This document shows, in pieces, positions 21,434 to 30,580 of a stretch of DNA of 40,520 nucleotides (positions within the stretch are counted from its first letter, which is position 1; each line of letters starts with the position of its first letter). A program made the position numbers and the translations under genes. The notes beneath the pieces are model-generated. The model was not told where the DNA came from, did not search any database, and saw nothing but the letters and a program-made list of their open reading frames with translations. Source of the DNA: Bacteroidota bacterium (GTDB lineage Bacteria > Bacteroidota > Ignavibacteria > UBA10030); the NCBI GenBank assembly GCA_016928255.1, contig JAFGLB010000162.1, positions 1 to 40,520 on the forward strand, written 5' to 3'.

Positions 21434-21803
21434 ATTACGCTCCAGCAAAGCACAGAAAAGATCATGTTAAAAACAACTTATCCACAATTATGTGAACAAA
21501 GCAATGTCAGAGTTAAGGTCGAATTAAAACAAAAACCGCAATAATTAACAATACGGAACGCAATAAAATCGACCAATTGAAAAAGCATTTCCACAAGTTA
21601 TCCACAGCAATTAAAAAATAACAGAGTGGGCTTAATAATAGCATCTATGAATACAGCATGCAAGAGGAATTTTTACAAAATTATTTCAGTATTTGAATGA
21701 ATAATCTTTATACAAGTCTTCTTGTTTGTGCGTCAATATTTATGTAAATTTAAATAAAGTAATAATCAAGAGAAATTAAAGAAGAAAAGGAAAGCAAGCA
21801 AAA
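21434..21803. other. Putative chromosomal replication origin (oriC)
   Basis: A 370-base AT-rich gap between divergent dnaA and rpmH. Two perfect DnaA boxes, TTATCCACA, are at 21478-21486 and 21598-21606. One-mismatch sites occur at 21491-21499 (complement TTGTTCACA) and 21587-21595 (ATTTCCACA). The stretch after about 21610 is highly AT-rich and could be the unwinding element. All neighbouring genes point away from here on both sides. The same interval must also hold the dnaA and rpmH promoters. Confidence 0.8.
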
Positions 21804-21950
21804 ATGAAACAAACATTTCAGCCGCACAAGAGAAAAAGGAAAAACACACACGGTTTTCGTGCGAGAATGGCAAGCAAGAACGGAAGAAAAGTGATTAGCA
21901 GGCGAAGAGCGTCTGGAAGAAGAAAGCTTTCTGTCAGCGACGAGAGATAA
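21804..21950 (+). CDS. rpmH: 50S ribosomal protein L34 (missing from ORF track)
   Basis: A 48-residue, very basic protein: it begins [22 protein letters not shown] and continues with the [21 protein letters not shown] block typical of L34. It was below the track's length cutoff. AAGGAAAG lies about ten bases before the ATG. It is a structural component of the large ribosomal subunit. Order rpmH-rnpA-yidD-yidC is the ancestral arrangement next to oriC. The C-terminal SVSDER is slightly longer than the E. coli form. Confidence 0.97.
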   Translation: MKQTFQPHKRKRKNTHGFRARMASKNGRKVISRRRASGRRKLSVSDER

Positions 21951-21979
21951 GAAAAGGACCTCCTGACAGCAGGAGAGTT

Positions 21980-22363
21980 ATGCCTCATTTGCAGCCGACA
22001 ATTGAAATCCTGAGAGGTTACGGGGCCTTTACAAAAGTTATAACTCAAGGCAGGAGGTATGAAAAGCCGCCGATAAAAGCATTTGTTGAAATAAAAAGTT
22101 CGGAAAACTCATCACTGCGCATAGGTTATACGATAACAAAAAGAGTAGGAAAAAGCGCACATCGAAACAGACTGAAAAGATTAATGAGAGAAGCGTTTTT
22201 GGCAAAGAAAAACGAGTTCACAAGACTTCTCGGCCCCAACAATCAAATAGAAATTGTATTCATGTATAACGGAAACTCGAAAATCGCACCAAAAATGGTG
22301 CGATTCTCATCTATAGCGGATGCGTTTTCGTCGATTAGTAAAATAATTGCCGGGGAAAAATGA
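21980..22363 (+). CDS. rnpA: Ribonuclease P protein component
   Basis: Protein subunit that helps the RNase P RNA bind and cleave pre-tRNA leaders. 127 residues. The N-terminal LRGYGAFTKVITQGRRY is the conserved substrate-binding start, and HRNRLKRLMREAF (residues 61-73) is the RNR motif. AGGAG lies four bases before the ATG. It follows rpmH by 29 bases and yidD starts three bases after its stop, so these are cotranscribed. Confidence 0.95.
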   Translation: MPHLQPTIEILRGYGAFTKVITQGRRYEKPPIKAFVEIKSSENSSLRIGYTITKRVGKSAHRNRLKRLMREAFLAKKNEFTRLLGPNNQIEIVFMYNGNSKIAPKMVRFSSIADAFSSISKIIAGEK

Positions 22364-22366
22364 GAA

Positions 22367-22582
22367 ATGAGAAAAGTTCTAATTTTTTTAATAAGAATTT
22401 ATCAGAATTTTATATCACAGACACTTCCCTTTAATAACTGCAGGTTTTATCCGTCATGTTCGCAGTATTCAATAGAAGCATTGAATACGCATGGAGTGAT
22501 CGTCGGCTTATGGCTGGCATTAAAAAGAATTGCAAAATGCCACCCTTTTAGTAAATCGGGCGGATTTGATCCCGTTCCTTAA
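22367..22582 (+). CDS. yidD: Membrane protein insertion efficiency factor YidD
   Basis: A 71-residue member of the YidD family (PF01809) thought to assist YidC-dependent membrane insertion at the inner membrane. [25 protein letters not shown], and the CHPF...GGFDPVP ending are all present, with the three conserved cysteines. It has full family length and lies between rnpA and yidC as usual. Confidence 0.95.
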   Translation: MRKVLIFLIRIYQNFISQTLPFNNCRFYPSCSQYSIEALNTHGVIVGLWLALKRIAKCHPFSKSGGFDPVP

Positions 22583-22613
22583 TATCAACGAGTAAAATCA
22601 GGACTAATTTAAT

Positions 22614-24395
22614 ATGGATCGTCAATCAATAATAGGCTTTATACTTATCTTCATAATTCTTGTTGTGTGGATGTGGATGAATTCGCCTCAGCAGCCCCCC
22701 CCCGAACAGGCAGCAACCGAACAGCGGCAGGAACAGGTAAAAGACACGCTCACAGCCGTATCGAAACCAGAGAAAGAAAAAAAATCAGCGGAACCTGCAG
22801 AACCTTACGGGAAATTCTTTTCAGCGAGAAGCAGCGGCATAGAAAAAATTATAACCGTAGAAACAGATAACTATATCGCGGAAATATCGTCGAAAGGCGG
22901 CGTAATTAAAAAATGGGAGCTCAAAAAGTATAAAACATGGGACGGCCTGCCGGTGCAGCTTGTCGATTATGACCACAATGGCGATTTTTCTGTTTTGCTT
23001 ACAACCGCAGACGGGCGTGTGATAAACACGAAAGACCTTTACTTCGATGTATCTTCAGCCGCAGATAATGCCAGGCTCGAAGAAAATTTTGAATTTGAAG
23101 CAACTTTTACTCTCCCGGCGGCACAGGGCGGCAAACTTGTTAAAAAAATGAAATTTAAAAATGGAAAATATGACATTGAAACCGAACTGCAAATGATAGA
23201 CCTGGCACAGGTTATAGCTAATTACCAGTATGAAGTTGTCTGGGAACATGGAATCAGATATGCAGAAGGGAATAGTGTTGATGAATCGGGCTTTGCTGCT
23301 GCATATGCTTTTGCAGGAAATGAACTGACTGAAATAAATGCTTCAACTGTGAATGAAAAGGTGCAGAAAGAACTTTCGGGAACAGTGGATTGGGTTGCAA
23401 CAAGAAACAAGTATTTTGCTGTAGCCCTCATGCCGTCGGAAAAGAAAAGCGAAGGTGCTTTTTTAGAAGGAACACAAACAGCTATGCCGGACAACGGGGC
23501 TCTTGAAAAATACGGTGTTGCCTTGAGAATGCCTTTCCGGGGAGAACAATCTGAAAAGAGCGTTATAAATGTCTTTTTAGGACCGCTGGATCATGGCGAG
23601 CTGAAGACTTATGAAAACGGACTTGAAAATATAATGAGCCTGGGATGGGCATGGTTAATAAGACCAATTTCTGAATATATAATGCTGCCCCTGTTTAATG
23701 CTATTCATTACATCATTCCAAATTGGGGATTGGTTATAATAATTTTTTCAATATTGATAAAAATTGCACTGCATCCGCTGTCAAAAAGCCAGATGAATTC
23801 AATGAAAAAGATGCAGAAACTTCAGCCCATGATGAATGAAATGCGCGAGAAGTACAAAGATGATCCGCAAAAAATGAATCAGGCGGTAATGAGTTTATAC
23901 AAAGAATACGGCGTTAATCCCGCAGGCGGCTGTCTGCCTTTGTTGCTGCAGATGCCGATTATGTATGCGCTGTATTCTGTATTCCGCGGTGCGATAGAAT
24001 TACGGCAGGCAGGTTTTATCGGCTGGATTACGGATCTTTCTGTTCCGGATGTTATTTACAGACTGCCCTCTAAGTTACCACTGTTGGGTATACAGGATAT
24101 CAGCGGCATTGCATTATTAATGGGCATCACTATGTTTATTCAGACGAAAATGACAACAACAAATCCCCAGCAAAAAGCAATGGTTTGGATGATGCCGATT
24201 ATGATGACGTTATTATTCAACGGATTCCCGTCTGGATTGAATTTGTACTACGCAGTGTTCAACATACTTTCGATAGGACAACAGCTGCTGATAAATAAGC
24301 AACAAGACGATGAACCCCTGCGAAAAGTCGAGAAAAAGAAAACACATAAGGGAATATTTAAATATGCGAAAGACTTGCCCAGGCTTAAAAAATAA
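22614..24395 (+). CDS. yidC: Membrane protein insertase YidC
   Basis: Inserts and folds inner-membrane proteins, alone or with Sec. 593 residues, the Gram-negative long form. A first membrane helix (about 5-20, IIGFILIFIILVVWMW) precedes a periplasmic beta-sandwich domain to about residue 335. The conserved five-helix core then includes WGLVIIIFSILIKIALHPLS, the cytoplasmic KMQKLQP loop, and GGCLPLLLQMPIMYALY. It ends with a basic tail (RKVEKKKTHKGIFKYAKDLPRLKK), which may contact ribosomes. A rho-independent terminator follows. Confidence 0.96.
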   Translation: MDRQSIIGFILIFIILVVWMWMNSPQQPPPEQAATEQRQEQVKDTLTAVSKPEKEKKSAEPAEPYGKFFSARSSGIEKIITVETDNYIAEISSKGGVIKKWELKKYKTWDGLPVQLVDYDHNGDFSVLLTTADGRVINTKDLYFDVSSAADNARLEENFEFEATFTLPAAQGGKLVKKMKFKNGKYDIETELQMIDLAQVIANYQYEVVWEHGIRYAEGNSVDESGFAAAYAFAGNELTEINASTVNEKVQKELSGTVDWVATRNKYFAVALMPSEKKSEGAFLEGTQTAMPDNGALEKYGVALRMPFRGEQSEKSVINVFLGPLDHGELKTYENGLENIMSLGWAWLIRPISEYIMLPLFNAIHYIIPNWGLVIIIFSILIKIALHPLSKSQMNSMKKMQKLQPMMNEMREKYKDDPQKMNQAVMSLYKEYGVNPAGGCLPLLLQMPIMYALYSVFRGAIELRQAGFIGWITDLSVPDVIYRLPSKLPLLGIQDISGIALLMGITMFIQTKMTTTNPQQKAMVWMMPIMMTLLFNGFPSGLNLYYAVFNILSIGQQLLINKQQDDEPLRKVEKKKTHKGIFKYAKDLPRLKK

Positions 24396-24415
24396 AAATC
24401 TAAATATTTTTTTAT

Positions 24416-24448
24416 AAACGCCTTGTTGTTCAAAGGCGTTTTTTTTTT
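24416..24448 (+). terminator. Rho-independent terminator after yidC
   Basis: A stem of AAACGCCTT and AAGGCGTTT with an 8-base loop is followed by an uninterrupted T run to 24448. It separates the rpmH-yidC unit from mnmE. Confidence 0.92.
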
Positions 24449-24495
24449 CATTGTAGAAGGAGTTAGCGTTTCGTACATTTAATCCGGAGTAAAAA

Positions 24496-25887
24496 ATGAT
24501 TGGACGATTGAAAGATACGATAGCTGCGATTTCAACCCCGATAGGAGAAGGTGCAATTTCAGTCGTACGTGTTAGCGGAGAATCTGCACGAAGACTTGTT
24601 TCAAACCATTTTAGCGGCAAGCTCAATCTGACCGAAGCTAAAAGTCATACAGCGCATTTCGGGCGTTTTGTCGATTCCAAAGGCGGACATATTGATGATG
24701 TGGTATGCACAGTGTTTATTGCTCCAACGTCATATACAGGAGAAGATACTGTCGAAGTGAGCTGCCACGGAGGCATACATGTTACACGACGTGTTTTGGA
24801 ATGCCTGCTGGAAACAGGGATACGCCTTGCAGAACCCGGAGAATTTACACAACGAGCTTTTCTGAATGGAAAAATTGACCTTTCGCAAGCTGAAGCAATA
24901 GCTGATATAATAAGAGCACAATCCGACAAAGCACATAAGATTTCAATTGATCAGCTTGAAGGAACTCTTTCAAAAGAAGTAAAAGAAATTCAGGATCAAT
25001 TGGTAAAGGCGGCAGGACTATTAGAACTAGAGCTGGATTTTGTTGAAGAAGATATAGAGTTAGTTGATAAAACAGAATTTCAGCAGTTAATTGAATCTGA
25101 AATAATCAGCATAAAAAAGCTTTTGGATACTTTTAAATATGGAAAAGTCTGGAGAGAAGGAGTAAGAGTAGCGCTTGTCGGAATACCAAATGCTGGAAAA
25201 TCGCGGTTGATGAATGCATTGCTGAAAGAAGAGCGCGCAATTGTAACCAGTATTCCGGGTACTACAAGAGACTTTTTGGAAGAAGAAATTATTATATCCG
25301 GTGTGTTGTTTAGAATTACGGATACGGCCGGTTTAAGGCACACGGAAGACTCGATCGAGAAAGAGGGGGTAAGAAGGACACGGAAAATCATACAAAATTC
25401 AGACATTATTGTGCTTGTTCATGACAGCACCAGCTTTCTAATCACCGATGAAATTGAATTAATAAAAAACTCACTGGAAAACCTGCCTGATGCATATATG
25501 ATCTTGGCAAATAATAAAACAGATCTTGAAAATTGTAAATCCATAAATGCGAAAGATGCATACGGGATTCAAATTGTTAATACGTCGGCCCTTAGTCATG
25601 AAGGAATAGAACCGCTAAAAATCGCTTTAGAAAGGTATGTTATTGAAAAATCAAGGAATGATAATAAAGAATCGGTTACCATTACTAATGTAAGGCATTA
25701 TAACAATCTTCTCAGAGCAAAAGAAGGACTGATTTCCTCGTTGGAATCGCTGAAAACAGGAAAAAGTGAGGAATTTATTGCTTTGGATTTAAGACGAGCA
25801 ATAGAAGCTATTGGAGAAATAATCGGGGTTATTACTACCGAGGACATTCTGAACGACATTTTCTCTAAATTCTGCATTGGAAAATGA
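24496..25887 (+). CDS. mnmE: tRNA modification GTPase MnmE
   Basis: With MnmG, installs the cmnm5/nm5 group on wobble uridine 34 of certain tRNAs. 463 residues. The N-terminal TrmE domain begins DTIAAISTPIGEGAISVVRVSG. The G domain has GIPNAGKSRLMN (G1), GTTRDFLEE (G2), DTAGLR (G3) and NNKTDL (G4). The C-terminal FCIGK carries the family cysteine. CCGGAG precedes the ATG. It starts a new transcription unit after the yidC terminator. Confidence 0.97.
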   Translation: MIGRLKDTIAAISTPIGEGAISVVRVSGESARRLVSNHFSGKLNLTEAKSHTAHFGRFVDSKGGHIDDVVCTVFIAPTSYTGEDTVEVSCHGGIHVTRRVLECLLETGIRLAEPGEFTQRAFLNGKIDLSQAEAIADIIRAQSDKAHKISIDQLEGTLSKEVKEIQDQLVKAAGLLELELDFVEEDIELVDKTEFQQLIESEIISIKKLLDTFKYGKVWREGVRVALVGIPNAGKSRLMNALLKEERAIVTSIPGTTRDFLEEEIIISGVLFRITDTAGLRHTEDSIEKEGVRRTRKIIQNSDIIVLVHDSTSFLITDEIELIKNSLENLPDAYMILANNKTDLENCKSINAKDAYGIQIVNTSALSHEGIEPLKIALERYVIEKSRNDNKESVTITNVRHYNNLLRAKEGLISSLESLKTGKSEEFIALDLRRAIEAIGEIIGVITTEDILNDIFSKFCIGK

Positions 25888-25892
25888 ATCAA

Positions 25893-25908
25893 TGTTTCAC
25901 GTGAAACA
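25893..25908. promoter_or_regulatory. parS: Perfect parS-like centromere site upstream of mnmG
   Basis: TGTTTCACGTGAAACA is a perfect 16-bp palindrome identical to the common bacterial ParB-binding parS consensus. It lies in the 37-base gap between mnmE and mnmG, about 4.3 kb from the putative oriC. Confidence 0.9.
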
Positions 25909-25924
25909 GATATGGATTTAAGCT

Positions 25925-27847
25925 TTGAAAAGCGATGAAATAAGAGATTTTGACATAATTGTCGGCGGCGGCGGTCACGCCGGTATAGAAGCGGCGCTCG
26001 CCGCAGCAAGAATGGGATATAAGGTTCTGATGGTTACCATGGATAGAAATGCCATTGGCAGGATGTCCTGTAATCCATCAATTGGCGGAACCGCAAAAGG
26101 CCACCTTGTTCGCGAGATAGACGCACTTGGGGGCGAGATAGCGAAAATAGCTGATGCAACGGGAATACAATTCAGGATGCTTAATATGTCAAAGGGACCC
26201 GCAGTCTGGTCGCCGCGGTGTCAGAGTGATCGCGAATGGTACACAAGAGAAGCAAAAAGAATAATAGAATGCCAGCATGGATTGATTTTGCTGGAAGGAA
26301 TAGTGAAAGATGTCGTTGTTGAGAAAGATCATAAAAGCAACCATAAACCTAAAATCAAAGGCGTAATACTTCAGGACGATAGAAAATTTACATGCCGGTC
26401 ATTTATTTTATGTGCGGGTACTTTTTTAAAAGGACTTATGCACACCGGCGAATATACGACAATAGGAGGCAGGTATAAGGAGCCTTCATCTGAAGGCTTG
26501 ACGGAGAATTTGGAAAAATTTGGCTTAATAAGCGGCAGGCTCAAAACCGGGACTCCGCCAAGAGTTGATAAAAATTCGATAGATTTTAGCCGCACGGAAG
26601 AACAGCCCAGCGATATAAATCCCCGCCCGTTTTCATTCCAGAATACAAAAATATCTAATAAACTGATTTCCATGTATTTAACTTACTCTAACAGTAATAC
26701 ACACGAGATATTGAGAAGCGGATTCGATAGATCACCATTATTCACGGGAAGAATAAAAGGAACAGGTCCGCGCTATTGCCCGGCTATAGAAGTTAAACTA
26801 AACAGATTTGCAGATAAGGAACGGCACCATATATTTCTCGAACCTGAGGGTTATGATACAAACGTTGTTTACGTAAATGGATATGCGACAAGCCTGCCTG
26901 AAGACGTACAATTGAAAGGCCTACATTCTATACAGGGACTTGAAAATGCAGTTATGCTGAGGGCAGGATACGCAGTTGAGTATGACTATTTTCCACCGCA
27001 CCAATTGAAGTCATCTTTGGAAACAAAAGCTGTAGATGGTCTTTTCTTTGCTGGTCAAGTAAACGGCACATCAGGGTATGAAGAAGCAGCCGCGCAGGGT
27101 ATTCTGTCAGGCATCAATGCCGTGCAATATATCAGAAAAGAAGATCCGCTGATATTTCAAAGATCCGAGGCATACCTCGGCGTATTGGTCGATGATTTAG
27201 TTGACAGAGAAATTGAAGAACCGTATCGAATGTTTACATCAAGAGCGGAACATCGTCTGATACTTCGGCAAGATAATGCTGATAGAAGATTGATGGAAAT
27301 AGGATATCGATTCGGGTTGATATCGGAGAAGATAATAAAGCGTCTACGGAAAAAAGAAGAATTTATTCAAAGAGGAATAGATCTTTCAAATCGACTTTCG
27401 ATTGCACCGAAAGATGTAAACCCTTATTTTGAAAGAATAGGGGAAGAAAGTATTTCAGAAAATGAAAAGATAGCAAAACTGCTTAAACGTCCCAAAGTTG
27501 CTCTTTCTCAGTTCGCACAAACCGAATTTCTCTCATCCAACCCGTACTTCACAAACCTTCGTTCTTGTTGTGATGATCAATTATACATGGAAGTAATAGA
27601 ACAGATCGAAATCGAACTTAAATATGAAGGGTATATAAAAAGACAGCAGGAAGAAATAGATAGATTTAAAAGATTTGAAATGCTTCATATACCAAATGAT
27701 ATTAAATATGAAAATATCAGATCAATATCATCAGAAGGACTTGAAAAGCTTAAGAAAATACAGCCTGTATCAATAGGCCAGGCATCAAGAATAAACGGTG
27801 TTACACCCGCGGATATTTCAGTTCTTATGGTTTACCTAAGGAGTTAA
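25925..27847 (+). CDS. mnmG: tRNA uridine 5-carboxymethylaminomethyl modification enzyme MnmG (GidA)
   Basis: FAD-dependent partner of MnmE in wobble-uridine modification. 640 residues. The dinucleotide-binding fold is [22 protein letters not shown], followed by [22 protein letters not shown] and [16 protein letters not shown], which are family signatures. The start is a TTG at 25925; the ATG at 25912 is out of frame and stops after eight codons, so TTG is the only in-frame choice near the conserved N-terminus. A parS site lies 16 bases upstream and another directly after the gene. Confidence 0.96.
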   Translation: MKSDEIRDFDIIVGGGGHAGIEAALAAARMGYKVLMVTMDRNAIGRMSCNPSIGGTAKGHLVREIDALGGEIAKIADATGIQFRMLNMSKGPAVWSPRCQSDREWYTREAKRIIECQHGLILLEGIVKDVVVEKDHKSNHKPKIKGVILQDDRKFTCRSFILCAGTFLKGLMHTGEYTTIGGRYKEPSSEGLTENLEKFGLISGRLKTGTPPRVDKNSIDFSRTEEQPSDINPRPFSFQNTKISNKLISMYLTYSNSNTHEILRSGFDRSPLFTGRIKGTGPRYCPAIEVKLNRFADKERHHIFLEPEGYDTNVVYVNGYATSLPEDVQLKGLHSIQGLENAVMLRAGYAVEYDYFPPHQLKSSLETKAVDGLFFAGQVNGTSGYEEAAAQGILSGINAVQYIRKEDPLIFQRSEAYLGVLVDDLVDREIEEPYRMFTSRAEHRLILRQDNADRRLMEIGYRFGLISEKIIKRLRKKEEFIQRGIDLSNRLSIAPKDVNPYFERIGEESISENEKIAKLLKRPKVALSQFAQTEFLSSNPYFTNLRSCCDDQLYMEVIEQIEIELKYEGYIKRQQEEIDRFKRFEMLHIPNDIKYENIRSISSEGLEKLKKIQPVSIGQASRINGVTPADISVLMVYLRS

Positions 27848-27855
27848 CTCGTAAT

Positions 27856-27871
27856 TGTTTCACGTGAAACG
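27856..27871. promoter_or_regulatory. parS: Second parS-like site, upstream of rsmG
   Basis: TGTTTCACGTGAAACG matches the parS consensus at 15 of 16 positions and is palindromic over its central 14 bases. It lies in the gap between mnmG and rsmG, about 1.95 kb from the first site. Confidence 0.87.
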
Positions 27872-27888
27872 TACGTTGGTTGGTAATT

Positions 27889-28614
27889 ATGATGCAAACC
27901 GATAAAAGGATATGGTTGCGTGAGATTTGCCTGAAGAACGGGCTTAATCCGACGGATTTTCAAATAAATCAACTTAATTATTACGTTGTGTTATTGCTGG
28001 AATGGAATAAAAAAATCAATATTATTTCCAGAAAAGACGAAGAAAACGTATGGACTTATCATATATTGCACAGTATTTCACTGCTTTTTAAAATTAATAT
28101 ACGAGAGAGAAGTTCGATTGTAGATATTGGGACAGGCGGTGGGCTGCCGGGAATCCCGATTAAGATAATGCGCCCGGATCTGCATGTCCTCTGTATTGAT
28201 TCAACCGGTAAAAAGATAAACGCAGTTTCACAGATGATAAAAGATATAAAGCTGGATGATATTTTTGCTGTCTGGGGAAGAGCAGAAGAGTTTGGTTCGA
28301 AGTCTGAATACGGAGGCAGGTTTGATTTTACGATAGCAAGGGCTGTCGCCCCGCTTGAAGATCTGATATACTGGTCAAAGGCCTTTTTAAAAACTGATTT
28401 TCAAAAAAGAAAATCTGCAGAAGTTATAATGAACAAGCGAGAAAATCCGGATCCGCCTGCCTTACTAGCTTTCAAAGGAGGAGATTTATCCCGCGAAATC
28501 GAGACAGCAAAACGAAAATATCAGAACCTGGAAATAAAGTCAATAAATCTCGCATTTTACGGGTCAGAACAACTAAACGCTTCTGATAAAAAAATTTTAA
28601 TTGTACATTTGTAA
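27889..28614 (+). CDS. rsmG: 16S rRNA (guanine-527-N7)-methyltransferase RsmG (GidB)
   Basis: Methylates G527 in 16S rRNA. 241 residues from the ATG at 27889; the track's TTG at 27880 adds three residues and is less likely, and the ATG at 27892 is equally possible. SAM motif I is VDIGTGGGLPGIPIKI, and ARAVAPLEDLIYWSKAFL is the family's second block. LLEWNKKINIISR near the N-terminus is also typical. It follows mnmG with parS in the gap. In many genomes parA and parB come next; here murQ does. Confidence 0.95.
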   Translation: MMQTDKRIWLREICLKNGLNPTDFQINQLNYYVVLLLEWNKKINIISRKDEENVWTYHILHSISLLFKINIRERSSIVDIGTGGGLPGIPIKIMRPDLHVLCIDSTGKKINAVSQMIKDIKLDDIFAVWGRAEEFGSKSEYGGRFDFTIARAVAPLEDLIYWSKAFLKTDFQKRKSAEVIMNKRENPDPPALLAFKGGDLSREIETAKRKYQNLEIKSINLAFYGSEQLNASDKKILIVHL

Positions 28615-28643
28615 ATATTAAAACAACAAAGAAAGAAAAAATT

Positions 28644-29591
28644 TTGTCTAGATCAAAAGACATATTTAATCAATTGCAGACTCTATCGACAGAACAAAGA
28701 AATTCCGGCAGCATGGACATTGATACGAAAACTGTCGATGAAATTCTAAAGATTATAAATAATGAAGATAAAAAAGTTGCCATAGCTGTGGAGGAACAGA
28801 TAAAATCTATATCTGCCGCGGTAGAACTTGTTGTCTCTGCATTTCTGAAAAGTGGAAGGCTTATATATGTCGGAGCAGGAACAAGCGGCAGGCTGGGTGT
28901 TCTGGATGCAGTAGAATGCCCGCCGACTTTCGGGACCGAGCCGAAGATGGTGCAGGGAATTATAGCCGGCGGGGAAAAAGCTATGTTTGCAGCACAAGAA
29001 GGGGCAGAGGATAAAGAAGAAGTCGGCGCGCTTGATATTGAGAAGAAAAATGTTGGAGGAAAAGATGTAGTTTGCGGTATTACTGCAAGTCTTCGTACAC
29101 CATATGTAATTGGAGCCGTAAAGAAAGCGAAGCAGCTCGGTGCGAACACTATATATCTGACTACAAATCCGCGTTCAAAATTTGATCTTTTGGAGTTTAA
29201 GGATCTTGCTGCCGCGATAGATGTAGCAATTTGCCCGGAAGTCGGACCTGAAGTAATTATGGGATCCACAAGAATGAAATCCGGCACGGCGCAGAAGATA
29301 GTTTTAAACATGATAACAACAGCGGCAATGATTCGGCTTGGAAAAGTTTACGAAAATATGATGATTGATCTTCAAACTACCAATTTAAAACTGCGTGAAC
29401 GCGCTAAGAAAATTGTTATGATATCTACAGGTGTTGCTTATGACGAGGCTTCGGAGTACCTGGAAAAATCAAATTTTCATGTAAAACCGGCTCTGGTTAT
29501 GATTAAAGCAAATGTTTCATTGAGCGAAGCGAAAGCGCGGTTAAAAAGGTCTAACGGTTTTGTCCGGGCCGCAATTGAAAATAAAGAGTGA
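28644..29591 (+). CDS. murQ: N-acetylmuramic acid 6-phosphate etherase
   Basis: Cleaves the lactyl ether of MurNAc-6-phosphate to GlcNAc-6-phosphate during peptidoglycan recycling. 315 residues with an SIS fold. TEQRNSGSMDIDTKT is the family N-terminus, GAGTSGRLGVLDAVECPPTFG the active-site block, and GPEVIMGSTRMKSGTAQK the second SIS block. The start codon is TTG at 28644 with GAAAGAAA upstream. It follows rsmG by 29 bases. No anmK, nagZ or transporter is adjacent, so it works with genes elsewhere. Confidence 0.95.
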   Translation: MSRSKDIFNQLQTLSTEQRNSGSMDIDTKTVDEILKIINNEDKKVAIAVEEQIKSISAAVELVVSAFLKSGRLIYVGAGTSGRLGVLDAVECPPTFGTEPKMVQGIIAGGEKAMFAAQEGAEDKEEVGALDIEKKNVGGKDVVCGITASLRTPYVIGAVKKAKQLGANTIYLTTNPRSKFDLLEFKDLAAAIDVAICPEVGPEVIMGSTRMKSGTAQKIVLNMITTAAMIRLGKVYENMMIDLQTTNLKLRERAKKIVMISTGVAYDEASEYLEKSNFHVKPALVMIKANVSLSEAKARLKRSNGFVRAAIENKE

Positions 29592-29611
29592 AGCATTTTA
29601 GAGGATGAAAA

Positions 29612-30319
29612 GTGGCAGGAATACCGGTAATGGATTTTGATATTTTTCCTCCTTTCAAAGGATTTCCACAGGAAGGCATACAATTCCTAAAACGTCTTAA
29701 AAAAAACAATAACAGAGAATGGTTTGAAAAACACAGGGAAGAATTTTTAAATCATGTTAAAGAGCCGATGCAATCGTTTATTGTTGCATTACAGGTACAC
29801 TTTTCACGCTTTAGTCCGGAGTTTGATCTTAATCCGGCTAGATCTATTTTCAGAATTTACCGCGACATAAGGTTTAGTCCGGATAAAACTCCGTATAAAA
29901 CCCATATTGCTGCACACTTTGTTCTACGGGGCAAGCCGAAAGGATTTGTCGGATCGGGATATTATATAGAAGTGAACACGGAAGAGGTCTATATCGGCGG
30001 CGGTATTTATATTCCGGACAGCAATCAGCTGAAAAAAATACGCAAAGCAATCGGCGGACGGGGAAAAGAATTTCTTGCCGTAGTGGAAGACCGGAATTTT
30101 AAAAAGTCGTTTGCGCCTTTTAACTGGGATAAGCTTAAACGAATACCGAAAGGTTATGATGAAAATCATCCGATGGCGGAATGGCTAAAGTGCAAGCAAT
30201 TCTTTGTCGGCGTTTCCCGGCCGGTGACGAAGTGTTATAAGGCATCGTTCGCTAAAGAAGCTGCTGCTATTTGCGAGAAGGTCACGCCGCTGGTAAGATT
30301 TTTAAACAGCTCGCTTTAA
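29612..30319 (+). CDS. DUF2461 (TIGR02453) family protein of unknown function
   Basis: 235 residues covering a whole DUF2461 domain: FKRL-type start IQFLKRLKKNNNREWFEKHR, then RSIFRIYRDIRFSPDKTPYKTHIAAHF, GYYIEVNTEEVYIGGGIY, and a C-terminal FFVGVSRPVTK. No catalytic motif is known to me for this family, and no signal peptide or membrane segment is seen, so it is probably cytoplasmic. The GTG at 29612 is chosen over the in-frame ATG at 29630 because GAGG lies seven bases before it. It sits 20 bases after murQ, possibly cotranscribed. Confidence 0.87.
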   Translation: MAGIPVMDFDIFPPFKGFPQEGIQFLKRLKKNNNREWFEKHREEFLNHVKEPMQSFIVALQVHFSRFSPEFDLNPARSIFRIYRDIRFSPDKTPYKTHIAAHFVLRGKPKGFVGSGYYIEVNTEEVYIGGGIYIPDSNQLKKIRKAIGGRGKEFLAVVEDRNFKKSFAPFNWDKLKRIPKGYDENHPMAEWLKCKQFFVGVSRPVTKCYKASFAKEAAAICEKVTPLVRFLNSSL

Positions 30320-30580
30320 ATATGTTTTGAATTTAAAATAGTTAAGCTTTTGAAAAAGCTGCGGCGGAGGTTTTTTAAGCTTAGACATACGGAGCCTGCA
30401 AAAGCAGATGTAAATCAGTGATTGAATTCATTCTACGCTCCATCCGGCGGAGCTATCAGGTTTCCATGCAGAGGTTGATTCTCCTGTAATTCCTCGGTAT
30501 ATTGTTATTGAAATCGTGGGTGTGTCAGCTAAAGCAGACGTGCCCTCTTTTATTTTTTAGCGATTATTCAGGCAATACCT

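Noticed and set aside
30320-30580. Possible tRNA or small RNA gene upstream of lon
   Set aside because: No T-loop GTTCGAATC-like motif or cloverleaf arms could be found.
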